Assembly: GCF_000017505.1 (NCBI RefSeq)
Contig: NC_009675.1
Location: 2,418,001 to 2,482,000, forward strand
Length of the DNA: 64,000 nucleotides
Origin: Anaeromyxobacter sp. Fw109-5
GTDB taxonomy: Bacteria > Myxococcota > Myxococcia > Myxococcales > Anaeromyxobacteraceae
Direction: 5' to 3'
Position numbers and translations under genes: made by a program. Below the pieces are notes generated by a model. That model was not told the origin of the DNA. It worked only from the letters and a program-made list of their open reading frames with translations, and made no database searches. Every line of letters begins with the position of its first letter. The first letter of the stretch is position 1. Shown here one piece after another: positions 36,962-47,260 of this stretch.

Positions 36962-37738
36962 TCACTCGCCGGTGAACACCGGCGGCCGCTTCTCCGCGAA
37001 CGCGCGGAGCGCCTCGACCCGGTCCTTCGTGCCGAGGCAGTCCTGGTAGAGCCGGTTCTCGAGATCGAGCGCCTCCTCCAGCGGGAGGTGGAACCCGCCG
37101 TCGATGGCGCGCTTCGCCTGCCGCAGCGAGACGGGCGCGTTGCGCGCGACCCGCCGCGCGAGCTCCTCCGCCTCCGCCAGCAGCCGCTGGCCGGGGACGA
37201 GCCGGGTGACGAGCCCCATCGCCAGCGCCTCGGCGGCGGAGGCGCGGCGCGCGGTCAGGACGAGGTCCTTGGCGCGCGAGACGCCGACGAGCCGCGCGAG
37301 CCGCTGGGTCCCTCCGCCGCCCGGGATGATGCCGAGCGACACCTCCGGCAGGCCGAGCTGCGCGGCGTCCGCGGCGATGCGCAGATCGCAGGCGAGGGCC
37401 AGCTCGAGCCCGCCGCCGAGCGCGGCGCCGTTCAGCGCCGCCACGAACGGCTGCGGCGCCTCCTCGATGCCGCGGAGCGCGCGGCGGAGCTCGCGGTGGA
37501 ACGCGTGCACGTCCTCGGCGGACATGGTGGCCCGCTCCTTCAGGTCCGCCCCGGCGCAGAAGGCCTTGTCGCCCGCGCCGGTGAGCACCACGCAGCGCAG
37601 GGCGCGGTCCGTCGCCGCCCGCGCCAGGTGGGCCTCGAGCTCGCGCAGCATCGCGCGCGAGATCGCGTTGCGCCGCGCCTCGCCGTCGATGGTCCACACC
37701 TCGATGCCACCCTCCCGCCGCTGGATCCGGAACTCCAT
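36962..37738 (-). CDS. Enoyl-CoA hydratase (methylglutaconyl-CoA hydratase-like)
   Basis: A 258-residue crotonase with both catalytic glutamates, Glu112 in [11 protein letters not shown] and Glu132 in GLPEVSLG, plus GADLKERA and [16 protein letters not shown]. The GADLKERA-type oxyanion loop and the position between the carboxyltransferase and HMG-CoA lyase suggest 3-methylglutaconyl-CoA hydratase, which would make HMG-CoA in leucine breakdown. General enoyl-CoA hydratase activity cannot be excluded. It is 31 bases from the carboxyltransferase start and 60 from HMG-CoA lyase, one operon. Confidence 0.88.
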   Translation of the reverse strand: MEFRIQRREGGIEVWTIDGEARRNAISRAMLRELEAHLARAATDRALRCVVLTGAGDKAFCAGADLKERATMSAEDVHAFHRELRRALRGIEEAPQPFVAALNGAALGGGLELALACDLRIAADAAQLGLPEVSLGIIPGGGGTQRLARLVGVSRAKDLVLTARRASAAEALAMGLVTRLVPGQRLLAEAEELARRVARNAPVSLRQAKRAIDGGFHLPLEEALDLENRLYQDCLGTKDRVEALRAFAEKRPPVFTGE

Positions 37739-37798
37739 CCGTCGAGCCTCCTGGCTCGGGGCCGGCGGGGCGAACCCGCCGGACCGTTCACGCCCGCC

Positions 37799-38746
37799 TC
37801 ACGCGCCGGCCGGCGCGGCATGCGGCGCGCCGCGAGCGAGCTCGGCCTGGAGCGCCTTGCCCGGCAGGCGGCGCCCCACCAGCCGCTGCGCGAGGGCGCC
37901 GGCCGCGACGAGCCGCTCCCAGTCGATCCCCGTCTCGACGCCCATCCCCCGCAGCATGTACACGAGGTCCTCCGTGGCGAGATTCCCGGAGGCGCCCGGC
38001 GCGTACGGGCAACCGCCCAGGCCGCCGATCGCCGCGTCGAAGGTGGTGAGCCCCTCCTCGAGCCCCACGAGCACGTTCGCGAGCGCCGTCCCGCGGGTGT
38101 CGTGCATGTGCAGCGCGAGCTGCTCGGGGCGGGCGGTCGCGAGGAGGCGCCGCACGACGTCCCGCGTCTGGTGAGGCGTCCCCACGCCGATGGTGTCGCC
38201 GAGCGACACCTGGTGGCAGCCGAAGGCGAGGAGCCGCTGGGCGATCTCCGCGGCCCGCCCGGCGTCGACGCGCCCCTCGTACGGGCAGCCCCACACCGTC
38301 GAGACGTAGCCCCGGACGCGCAGCCCCCGCCCGAGCGCGGCCGGCACGAGCGACGCCGCCTCGTCGAGCGCCTCCGCGATGCCCTTGTTGATGTTGCGAC
38401 GCGAGTGGGTCTCGGACGCCGAGAGGAAGACGGCTGCGTCGACGGGCGGGTGGTCCGGGCCCGCTCGCCCGAGCGCCTCCCCCAGCCGCTCGAGCCCCTT
38501 CGCGTTCGGGACGAGGACCACGTAGGAGACGCCCGGGACGCGGGGGAGCGCGGCGGTGACCTCGGCGGCGTCGGCGAGCTGCGGGATCCAGCGCGGCGAG
38601 ACGAAGCTCGTCGCCTCGATGCGCCGTAGCCCGGCGCCGGCGAGCGCGCGCACGAGCGCGAGCTTGTCGCCGGACGGGACGGTCTTCGCCTCGTTCTGGA
38701 GGCCGTCGCGGGGGCCGACCTCGTACACCGTCACCCGGGGTGCCAT
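37799..38746 (-). CDS. Hydroxymethylglutaryl-CoA lyase
   Basis: A 315-residue TIM-barrel lyase cleaving HMG-CoA to acetyl-CoA and acetoacetate. Catalytic features are all present: GPRDGLQNE (Arg13, Asp14), the metal ligands in LHMHD (His213, His215), and the mobile-loop GGLGGCPYAPGASGN with Cys246. This specific loop separates it from homocitrate and isopropylmalate synthases. It is the first gene of the cluster in transcription order after thiC (76 bases upstream). Confidence 0.94.
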   Translation of the reverse strand: MAPRVTVYEVGPRDGLQNEAKTVPSGDKLALVRALAGAGLRRIEATSFVSPRWIPQLADAAEVTAALPRVPGVSYVVLVPNAKGLERLGEALGRAGPDHPPVDAAVFLSASETHSRRNINKGIAEALDEAASLVPAALGRGLRVRGYVSTVWGCPYEGRVDAGRAAEIAQRLLAFGCHQVSLGDTIGVGTPHQTRDVVRRLLATARPEQLALHMHDTRGTALANVLVGLEEGLTTFDAAIGGLGGCPYAPGASGNLATEDLVYMLRGMGVETGIDWERLVAAGALAQRLVGRRLPGKALQAELARGAPHAAPAGA

Positions 38747-38822
38747 CGCCCGGGATCCTAACCCCTCGCCCGCCTCGGGACTGCGTCACGGGCGAGCCCC
38801 CGAAGGGCGGTTCGCCGCGAAC

Positions 38823-40286
<1,464 letters not shown>

Positions 40287-40425
40287 TCAAACGGATCCCC
40301 CGTCAACGTCCACTTCGAGACTGCCGCTCGCTCCTTCGGTGCGCCGCGCGGGCCGCCGCGCCGGGGCGGCGTGGAGCGGCGCGGTCCAGAACCGGCCGCC
40401 GAAGCGGCCCCCCCGGAGACGGCGA

Positions 40426-40455
40426 CGCGCCGCGGGAGGGCGATCCCGCGGCGCG
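40426..40455 (-). terminator. Strong hairpin between eno and thiC
   Basis: A perfect 12-base-pair stem (40426-40437 with 40444-40455) around a 6-base loop GGGCGA, about 20 bases after the enolase stop. No T-run follows. A second small hairpin with a CGAA loop lies at 40394-40409. Placed as the eno terminator by position. Confidence 0.55.
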
Positions 40456-40475
40456 CCGTGTGCTGGCCTGGACGA

Positions 40476-41864
<1,389 letters not shown>

Positions 41865-41986
41865 TCAATCGGTTTTCGGGACCCGGCGGGACGGAGCCGC
41901 GCCGAAAGAATCGGGCGCGTGACCTCGCGGTCCGCGCCCTCGTCCCGGCGATCGCCGCTGGCGATCGCGGAGCGTCCTGTGGGGGT

Positions 41987-42184
41987 TCAGCCGAGGTCGA
42001 TGATCACGACGCCGCGGTCCTTCCGGTCGTCGCGATCGTCGTGATCGTCGTCGCGCTCGGAGCGCTCGTCGCCGCCCGGACGACGGACCGGCTGGGGGAT
42101 CGGCAGCTCGAGAACGGGACGATCGTCGCGAGACTGCTCCCGCTCGCGTCGCTTTATCTCCTCGATGACGTAAGCGTCCAGCAT
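41987..42184 (-). CDS. Small acidic protein of unknown function
   Basis: A 65-residue protein with three parts: a helical basic start MLDAYVIEEIKRREREQ, a proline-containing LELPIPQPVRRPGG, and a very charged DDDHDDRDDRKD tract ending in RGVVIIDLG. I recall similar short proteins with a conserved RGVVIIDL end in myxobacteria, but cannot confirm this here. A GAGAGGA ribosome binding site precedes the ATG and a promoter-like sequence lies 140 bases upstream. The open frame has another Met 15 codons earlier, less well placed. Confidence 0.6.
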   Translation of the reverse strand: MLDAYVIEEIKRREREQSRDDRPVLELPIPQPVRRPGGDERSERDDDHDDRDDRKDRGVVIIDLG

Positions 42185-42326
42185 CGCGCGTCCTCTCGCC
42201 CTCGTCGTCGCCGTCCCGGGTTCGTGCAAGCTGCGTTCCCCCTGGATCCTCTCCGTTCGAGCTCTCCTCGTTCTAAACGTTGCGCCCCTTCATCGCATTC
42301 AGATGTCCCGGCAGGGCCATGGTTTC

Positions 42327-42356
42327 ATCGTATTCCCCGGCGAGACAGGGGGTCAA
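42327..42356 (-). promoter_or_regulatory. Candidate sigma-70 promoter for the small acidic protein
   Basis: On the minus strand TTGACC (42351-42356) and TACGAT (42327-42332) are separated by 18 bases. The start codon at 42184 is about 140 bases downstream, leaving a long leader whose content I cannot explain. Confidence 0.4.
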
Positions 42357-42449
42357 GGATCGGAGTCGGACCGGGAGAGCGAGCGCTCCACGAGGGCTCG
42401 GGCGTGGCGCGCAGACCACGCGGCCGTGCGTCGAGCGCACGCAACTCGC

Positions 42450-42896
42450 TCACCTTCCCTCCTCGGCGCGGCGCTTGAATGCCTCCAGCGTGCGGGGGAG
42501 CTGGACGCGCGTCAGCTCGTCCGCGATGCGGTCGACGATCGCCTGGGGGACGAGCGGCGGCTTCGCGATCTGGATCTCGACGGTGTAGAGCGCGCGGGTC
42601 TTGCCGTCCTCGGCTTCGAGCTCCCACGAGCCGTTGGAGACCTTCATCATCTCGCCCGAGACGAGCGACCAGGCGACGCGGCGCGGCCGCTCCTCGACGT
42701 GCCGGAGGACGTAGCGGATGCGCCTCACGCCGACGTCGAGCTCGTACTCGACCTCCTTGCCCCCCACTCCGTTCCCCTTCACGCGGCACGCGTGGATGCC
42801 GGGCACGAACTCGGGGTACCGCGGGTAGTCGATCACCAGGTCGAAGAACCGCTCCACGGGGGTGGCGATGACGACCTCTCGGGACACGGCGGTCAT
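42450..42896 (-). CDS. SRPBCC / Coq10-like lipid-binding domain protein
   Basis: A 148-residue START-like (SRPBCC) protein of the Coq10/polyketide-cyclase group: VVIATPVERFFDLVIDYPRYPEFVPGI, a beta-sheet middle, then a long C-terminal helix. The group binds hydrophobic ligands, for example quinones, or acts as a ribosome-associated RatA-like factor; the sequence does not discriminate. The ATG at 42896 is preferred because a GAGGAG lies 9 bases upstream, while the alternative ATG at 42905 abuts it. It follows glpX by 60 bases on the same strand. Confidence 0.82.
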   Translation of the reverse strand: MTAVSREVVIATPVERFFDLVIDYPRYPEFVPGIHACRVKGNGVGGKEVEYELDVGVRRIRYVLRHVEERPRRVAWSLVSGEMMKVSNGSWELEAEDGKTRALYTVEIQIAKPPLVPQAIVDRIADELTRVQLPRTLEAFKRRAEEGR

Positions 42897-42956
42897 GCGG
42901 CTCATCTCCTCGGGGCGGCGCGCCCCACGACGGCTCGGCTCCCTCGCGGCCCTCGG

Positions 42957-43922
42957 CTAGTGCTCGTAGTCGGGCGCGCGGGAGAACTTGTGGATGGTCT
43001 CGATGTAACGGATCGACCCGCTCTTCGAGCGCATCACGACGGAGTGGGTCCGGGCCCCGTCGCCGGTGAAGCGGACGCCGCGGAGGAAGTCGCCGTTCGT
43101 CACGCCGGTCGCGGCGAACATCACGCTGCCGCCGGCGAGGGCGTCGATGGAGAGCACCTTGTCGAGGTCGCGCAGGCCGGTCCGCGCGGCGCGCTCGCGC
43201 TCGCCGTCGTCGCGGAGCTGGAGCCGCCCCTGCATGTCGCCGCCCACGCAGCGGAGGGCCGCCGCCGCGATGACGCCCTCCCGCGCACCGCCGGTCCCCA
43301 TGAGCACGTCGACGCCGGACTCCGGGAAGCAGGTGTTGAGCGCGCCCGACACGTCGCCGTCGCCGATGAGCTTGATCCGCGCGCCGGCGGCGCGGACCTC
43401 CTTCACGAGGGCGTCGTTGCGCCGGCGGTCGAGGATGACGACGGTGAGGTCCTCCAGGTACTTCCCGAGCGCGTCGGCGATGCGCTCGAGGTTCTCCGTC
43501 GGCGAGCGGCGCAGGTCGATGGCGCCCTTCGCCGCCGGGCCCACGGCGATCTTCTCCATGTACCCGTCGGGCGCGCGCAGGAGGCGGCCCTTCTCGCCGA
43601 TGGCGATGACGCTGATGGCGTTCGGCGCGCCGGTCGCGCAGAGGTTGCTCCCCTCGAGCGCGTCCACGGCGATCTCGACCTCGACGTCCCCTTCGACGCC
43701 GCGGCCGACCTTCTCGCCGACGTACAGCATGGGCGCGCGGTCGCGCTCCCCCTCGCCGATCACCACCTCCCCGCGGACGTCGACGTTGTCGAAGACGCGG
43801 CGCATCGCCTCCACCGCCGCGCGGTCGGCCCCGTCACGATCTCCGCGGCCCATGAGCCGGGCGGAGGCGAGCGCCGCGGCCTCGGTGACGCGTACGACCT
43901 CGAGCGCGAGGTTGCGATCCAT
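42957..43922 (-). CDS. glpX: Fructose-1,6-bisphosphatase class II (GlpX)
   Basis: A 321-residue GlpX-type phosphatase removing the C1 phosphate from fructose 1,6-bisphosphate in gluconeogenesis. Features are GEVVIGEGERDRAPML, the metal-binding VDALEGSN (the family usually has DPLEGTN, so Pro is replaced by Ala here), GTGGAREGVIAAAAL and the closing TGDGARTHSVVMRS. With enolase in the neighbourhood it supports gluconeogenic flow. Thirteen bases separate it from the upstream thioesterase gene. Confidence 0.95.
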   Translation of the reverse strand: MDRNLALEVVRVTEAAALASARLMGRGDRDGADRAAVEAMRRVFDNVDVRGEVVIGEGERDRAPMLYVGEKVGRGVEGDVEVEIAVDALEGSNLCATGAPNAISVIAIGEKGRLLRAPDGYMEKIAVGPAAKGAIDLRRSPTENLERIADALGKYLEDLTVVILDRRRNDALVKEVRAAGARIKLIGDGDVSGALNTCFPESGVDVLMGTGGAREGVIAAAALRCVGGDMQGRLQLRDDGERERAARTGLRDLDKVLSIDALAGGSVMFAATGVTNGDFLRGVRFTGDGARTHSVVMRSKSGSIRYIETIHKFSRAPDYEH

Positions 43923-43934
43923 CTCATCTCTCCT

Positions 43935-44348
43935 TCAGGGCTGGGCCGCGAGCGGCTCGCCCGCCGAGAGGCGATCGAGCAGCTCGCGGGGCAGGCGCTG
44001 GACCTTGCCCTCGCGATCCACGCACGCGTGCACGGTGTAGCCGGTGACGAGGAGCTCCCCGTCCCGGAGGATGCGGTACCCGAAGCGCGCCGACGCGCGC
44101 CGCGCCTCGACGAGCGAGATCTCCACCGAGAGCAGGTCGTCGTACCGCGCCGGCAGGCGGTAGCTCACCTGCGCCTCGACGACGGGCAGCACGAGCCCGT
44201 GCTGCGCCTCGAAGTCGCGGTAGCGCAGCCCCTTCGCGCGGATGAACTCGTTCCGCCCCGCCTCGAAGTAGCGCAGGTAGTTGCCGTAGTAGACGACGCC
44301 CATCTGATCCGTGTCGCCGTAGATGACCCGGATCTCCGTCTTCACCAT
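43935..44348 (-). CDS. YbgC/FadM-type acyl-CoA thioesterase
   Basis: A 137-residue hot-dog-fold thioesterase. The family signature YGDTDQMGVVYYGNYLRYFE carries the catalytic Asp14, with the usual beta-sheet and a C-terminal helix. Members hydrolyse short or medium acyl-CoA; in some bacteria the gene accompanies tol-pal, which is not the case here. It lies between hom and glpX on the same strand; the strong hairpin at 44399 may separate it from hom. Confidence 0.9.
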   Translation of the reverse strand: MVKTEIRVIYGDTDQMGVVYYGNYLRYFEAGRNEFIRAKGLRYRDFEAQHGLVLPVVEAQVSYRLPARYDDLLSVEISLVEARRASARFGYRILRDGELLVTGYTVHACVDREGKVQRLPRELLDRLSAGEPLAAQP

Positions 44349-44398
44349 CTCGCGGCCTCGCGGGGCCCCGCGCGCGCCGGCGCGCCGGGGGTCGACAG

Positions 44399-44433
44399 GG
44401 GCGCGCGCCGCCGAGGAGGCGCGGCGCGCGCCC
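44399..44433 (-). terminator. Hairpin at the 3' end of hom
   Basis: A perfect 13-base-pair stem (GGGCGCGCGCCGC with GCGGCGCGCGCCC) and a 9-base loop, beginning 3 bases beyond the homoserine dehydrogenase stop codon. No T-run. Termination or mRNA 3'-end stabilisation is inferred. Confidence 0.6.
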
Positions 44434-44436
44434 GGA

Positions 44437-45762
44437 TCAGACGGTCTCGATGCGGATGAGGCGCGTGGGCGCGAGGGTCGTGGGATCCCGATCGATCTCG
44501 TCGATGGCGCCGCGCAGGTCCGCCTCGCGCGCCTGGTGCGTGAGGATCACGAGCGGGACGGGCTTCCCCTGGTCGTTCTGCTCCCGCTGCTGCACCGCCG
44601 CGATGGAGATCCGCCGCTCGGCGAGCTTCGAGGCGGTGCGCGCGAGCACGCCCGGCGCGTCCTTGACGGAGAAGTGCAGGTAGTACGCGCAGCGCACCTC
44701 CGCGTGCGGCCGCAGCTCGACGAGGGGGCGATCGGGGGGGAGCGGGACGCGCCCCGGGCTGCCGGCGAGGATGTTCCGCGTGAGGTCGATGATGTCCGAC
44801 ACCACCGCGCTGCCCGTGGGCATCGCGCCGGCGCCCTGCCCGTACAGCATCGACGGGCCGAGCGCCTCGGAGTGGAGCACCACCGCGTTCATCGCGCCCC
44901 GCACGCCGGCGAGGAGCGAGCCGAGCGGGATGAACGCCGGGTGGACGCGGGCCTCGATCTGGTCGGGCGCGCCGGGGGCGGCGCCGTCCGCCGGCCCGGT
45001 GCGCCGGGCCACCGCGAGGAGCTTGAGCGCGTACCCGAACTCGCGCCCCCAGCGGAAGTCCTCGGGGCTGAGCCCGGTGATGCCCTCGGTGAGCACGTCC
45101 TGCGGCCGGAGCCTCGCGCCGAACGCCAGCTGCGCGAGGACGCAGAGCTTCTGCGCCGCGTCCCCGCCCGACACGTCCAGCGTGGGGTCGGCCTCGGCGT
45201 ACCCGAGCTTCTGCGCCTCGCGGAGGGCGTCCTCGAAGCGCGCGCCCTGCTCGTCCATCGCCGTGAGGATGAAGTTCGTCGTCCCGTTGACGATGCCGTG
45301 GAGGGCGTTGATGCGGTCGGAGGCGAGCGCCTCGCGGAGGGTCCGGATGATGGGGACGCCGCCGCAGACCGCGGCTTCGTAGTAGACGTCCACGCCCTTC
45401 TCGCGGGCGAGCCGGAAGATCTCGTCGCCCCGCGCCGCGAGGAGCGCCTTGTTGGCCGTGACGACGTGCTTGCCGCGCTCGAGCGCGCCGCGCACGAGCG
45501 CGAAGGCCTGGTCCACGCCGCCCATCAGCTCGACGACGACCGCGATGCCGGGGTCCTCGAGGAGGTCCTCGACGCGGGTGGTGAGGAGCTCGGGGGCGAG
45601 CCCGATCGCGCGCTCCTTGCCCTCGTCGCGCACCGCCACGCGCCGCACCGCGATCCGCGCCCCGAGGCGCGCCTCGATGTCGCCTGCGTGGCTGCGGAGG
45701 ATCGACAGCACTCCTCCGCCGACCGTGCCGAACCCGGCGATCCCGATCCCGACCTCGCGCAT
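44437..45762 (-). CDS. hom: Homoserine dehydrogenase with ACT domain
   Basis: A 441-residue homoserine dehydrogenase, the branch enzyme to threonine, isoleucine and methionine. It has the NAD(P) fold GFGTVGGGV at residues 11-19, the catalytic domain (GIVNGTTNFILT, GYAEADPTLDVSG, with Asp/Lys region KLCVLAQLAFG), and a C-terminal ACT domain (YLHFSVKDAPGVLARTASKL) for feedback by threonine. The ATG overlaps the stop of the upstream lipoprotein gene by 1 base, so an amino-acid enzyme is translated behind envelope protein genes, an odd grouping. Confidence 0.96.
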   Translation of the reverse strand: MREVGIGIAGFGTVGGGVLSILRSHAGDIEARLGARIAVRRVAVRDEGKERAIGLAPELLTTRVEDLLEDPGIAVVVELMGGVDQAFALVRGALERGKHVVTANKALLAARGDEIFRLAREKGVDVYYEAAVCGGVPIIRTLREALASDRINALHGIVNGTTNFILTAMDEQGARFEDALREAQKLGYAEADPTLDVSGGDAAQKLCVLAQLAFGARLRPQDVLTEGITGLSPEDFRWGREFGYALKLLAVARRTGPADGAAPGAPDQIEARVHPAFIPLGSLLAGVRGAMNAVVLHSEALGPSMLYGQGAGAMPTGSAVVSDIIDLTRNILAGSPGRVPLPPDRPLVELRPHAEVRCAYYLHFSVKDAPGVLARTASKLAERRISIAAVQQREQNDQGKPVPLVILTHQAREADLRGAIDEIDRDPTTLAPTRLIRIETV

Positions 45763-46346
45763 CACTTCCCTCCAACCCTGTAAGCGCTCAGCACTGCCCT
45801 GACCTGGGGCGTCACCGCCCCCCCGACCACCGCGAACGTCTCGAGCTTCACCGGTCCCACCCCCGGCGCGTAGGTGATCTCGAGCACGTGCTCGGCGCCC
45901 TCCGCCGCGCGGTTGTGGGCCCGCACGCGCACGCACCCCGCGAACGCGCCGGCCGGGGTGGTGGCGGTCTCGCCCACCGCGGCGATCTCGTAGCGCTCCG
46001 TCGAGCTGGCCGAGACGATGGACGACCAGCGGTTGCCGGTCGCGATGGGGCCACACAGGAGACGTCGCGCCCGGTCGTGCAGGCAGTCGCCGTCGAGGCG
46101 CAGCTCGCCGCGCTCGGTGTCCTTGAAGTACCCGTCCTGCGTGCGCTCGACGATGCGCACCGTCCGAGGGCTGCGGTGCTCCGGCGGCACGGCGGGAGAC
46201 TCGTCCTGGTAGGTCCACTCGTTGCCGAGCGCGAGCGGGAAGTAATCGGCGGGCGTGGCGCCGGCGGGGGCGACCGCGGCGCCCGGGGCGGGGGCGCGGG
46301 CGCAAGCGAGGGCGAGCAGGGTGACGGCGAGCGGGCGGAGCCTCAT
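45762..46346 (-). CDS. Putative lipoprotein
   Basis: A 194-residue exported protein. The signal peptide MRLRPLAVTLLALACA ends in a lipobox-like ALAC with Cys15. The mature part begins Pro/Ala-rich, then ADYFPLALGNEWTYQD, a motif common in bacterial secreted proteins of unknown role, and a beta-rich domain with conserved GELRLDGDCLHDR. It is encoded between a HEAT-repeat protein (4-base ATGA overlap) and homoserine dehydrogenase (1-base overlap). No function is recognised. Confidence 0.8.
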   Translation of the reverse strand: MRLRPLAVTLLALACARAPAPGAAVAPAGATPADYFPLALGNEWTYQDESPAVPPEHRSPRTVRIVERTQDGYFKDTERGELRLDGDCLHDRARRLLCGPIATGNRWSSIVSASSTERYEIAAVGETATTPAGAFAGCVRVRAHNRAAEGAEHVLEITYAPGVGPVKLETFAVVGGAVTPQVRAVLSAYRVGGK

Positions 46347-47254
46347 GGGGCCCGCATCTTAGCGGAAACCTGCGCCTCAGCGGCCTCCGCCCGCGCGGAG
46401 AGGTCGGCGAGCGCCTCTCGCGCAGCCCGGCGCACCGCGGGGTCGGGGTGACCGGCCTCGAGGGTGAGCAGGTAGCCCTCCGCCTCGGGGCCACCGATGT
46501 CCCCCACGATGCGCGCGATCCGCGCGGTCAGCGCGGGATCGCCCCCCTGCGCGACCTCGATGAGCGCTCCCACGGCGCGGGGGTCTCCGATCTGCGCGAG
46601 GGCGCCGACCGCGCGCTGGACGATGTCGGGGTCGCCGTCGCGAAGCCGCTCGAGCAGCGCCGGGATGGCCTCCGGGCTGCGCCGCTCCGCGAGGACGCGG
46701 ATGGCATGATCGCGCACCCGGGCGTCCTGCGAGCCGAGATCCAGGATCAGCGCGTCGAGCGGCTTCGCCTCGGCCGCGAAGCCGAGCGCGAGCCCCTTCG
46801 CGGCGTCCGCCACCGCCAGCCCGAACGCGGTGCGCCACGCGTCGCGGGGCGTGCGGCCGGCGAGCGTCGCCGTCGCCGTGCTCGTCTCGTGGACGAGGTC
46901 GCCCGCCTCGGGGCGCGACGGCGCGAGCTCCAGCTCGACGGCGATCTCGACGCGCGGGGCGCTGCCGGCGAACCCGTCCGGCGCGAGCCGCACCCCGAGC
47001 ACGTCGACGCGGGCACGATAGGCGTGGTCGCCCTTCCCCTGACGGAACCCTGCCTCGGAGAGCGCGGTGCGCGCCGACGTCTCGAGGCTCGTCGCGTCGA
47101 GTCCCGCCTCCCGCATCGGCTCGGAGAGCGCCCCTTCCGCGACCCGCACCGAAGCGACGGCGGGGAAGGCGTCCCGGCGGCAAGCGGTCCCGGCGGCCAG
47201 CACGGCGGCGACGCCGACCGCGATCACCGTGCTGGCGCCCCGCGAGCCCGCCAT
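46343..47254 (-). CDS. HEAT-repeat protein with N-terminal signal
   Basis: A 303-residue exported protein. The N-terminal hydrophobic stretch TVIAVGVAAVLAAGTAC has a weak lipobox with Cys25. Residues 40-165 form a beta-sheet-containing domain, and 170-285 contain HEAT/PBS-type helical repeats (DHAIRVLAERRSPEAIPALLE, DPDIVQRAVGALAQIGDPRA, DPALTARIARIVGDIG, DPAVRRAAREALADLS). Such repeats are protein-binding scaffolds. It overlaps the next lipoprotein gene by 4 bases (ATGA). It is only 6 bases from the stop of the HARE-domain gene, so it may be part of that transcript. Confidence 0.82.
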   Translation of the reverse strand: MAGSRGASTVIAVGVAAVLAAGTACRRDAFPAVASVRVAEGALSEPMREAGLDATSLETSARTALSEAGFRQGKGDHAYRARVDVLGVRLAPDGFAGSAPRVEIAVELELAPSRPEAGDLVHETSTATATLAGRTPRDAWRTAFGLAVADAAKGLALGFAAEAKPLDALILDLGSQDARVRDHAIRVLAERRSPEAIPALLERLRDGDPDIVQRAVGALAQIGDPRAVGALIEVAQGGDPALTARIARIVGDIGGPEAEGYLLTLEAGHPDPAVRRAAREALADLSARAEAAEAQVSAKMRAP

Positions 47255-47260
47255 CGGCCG

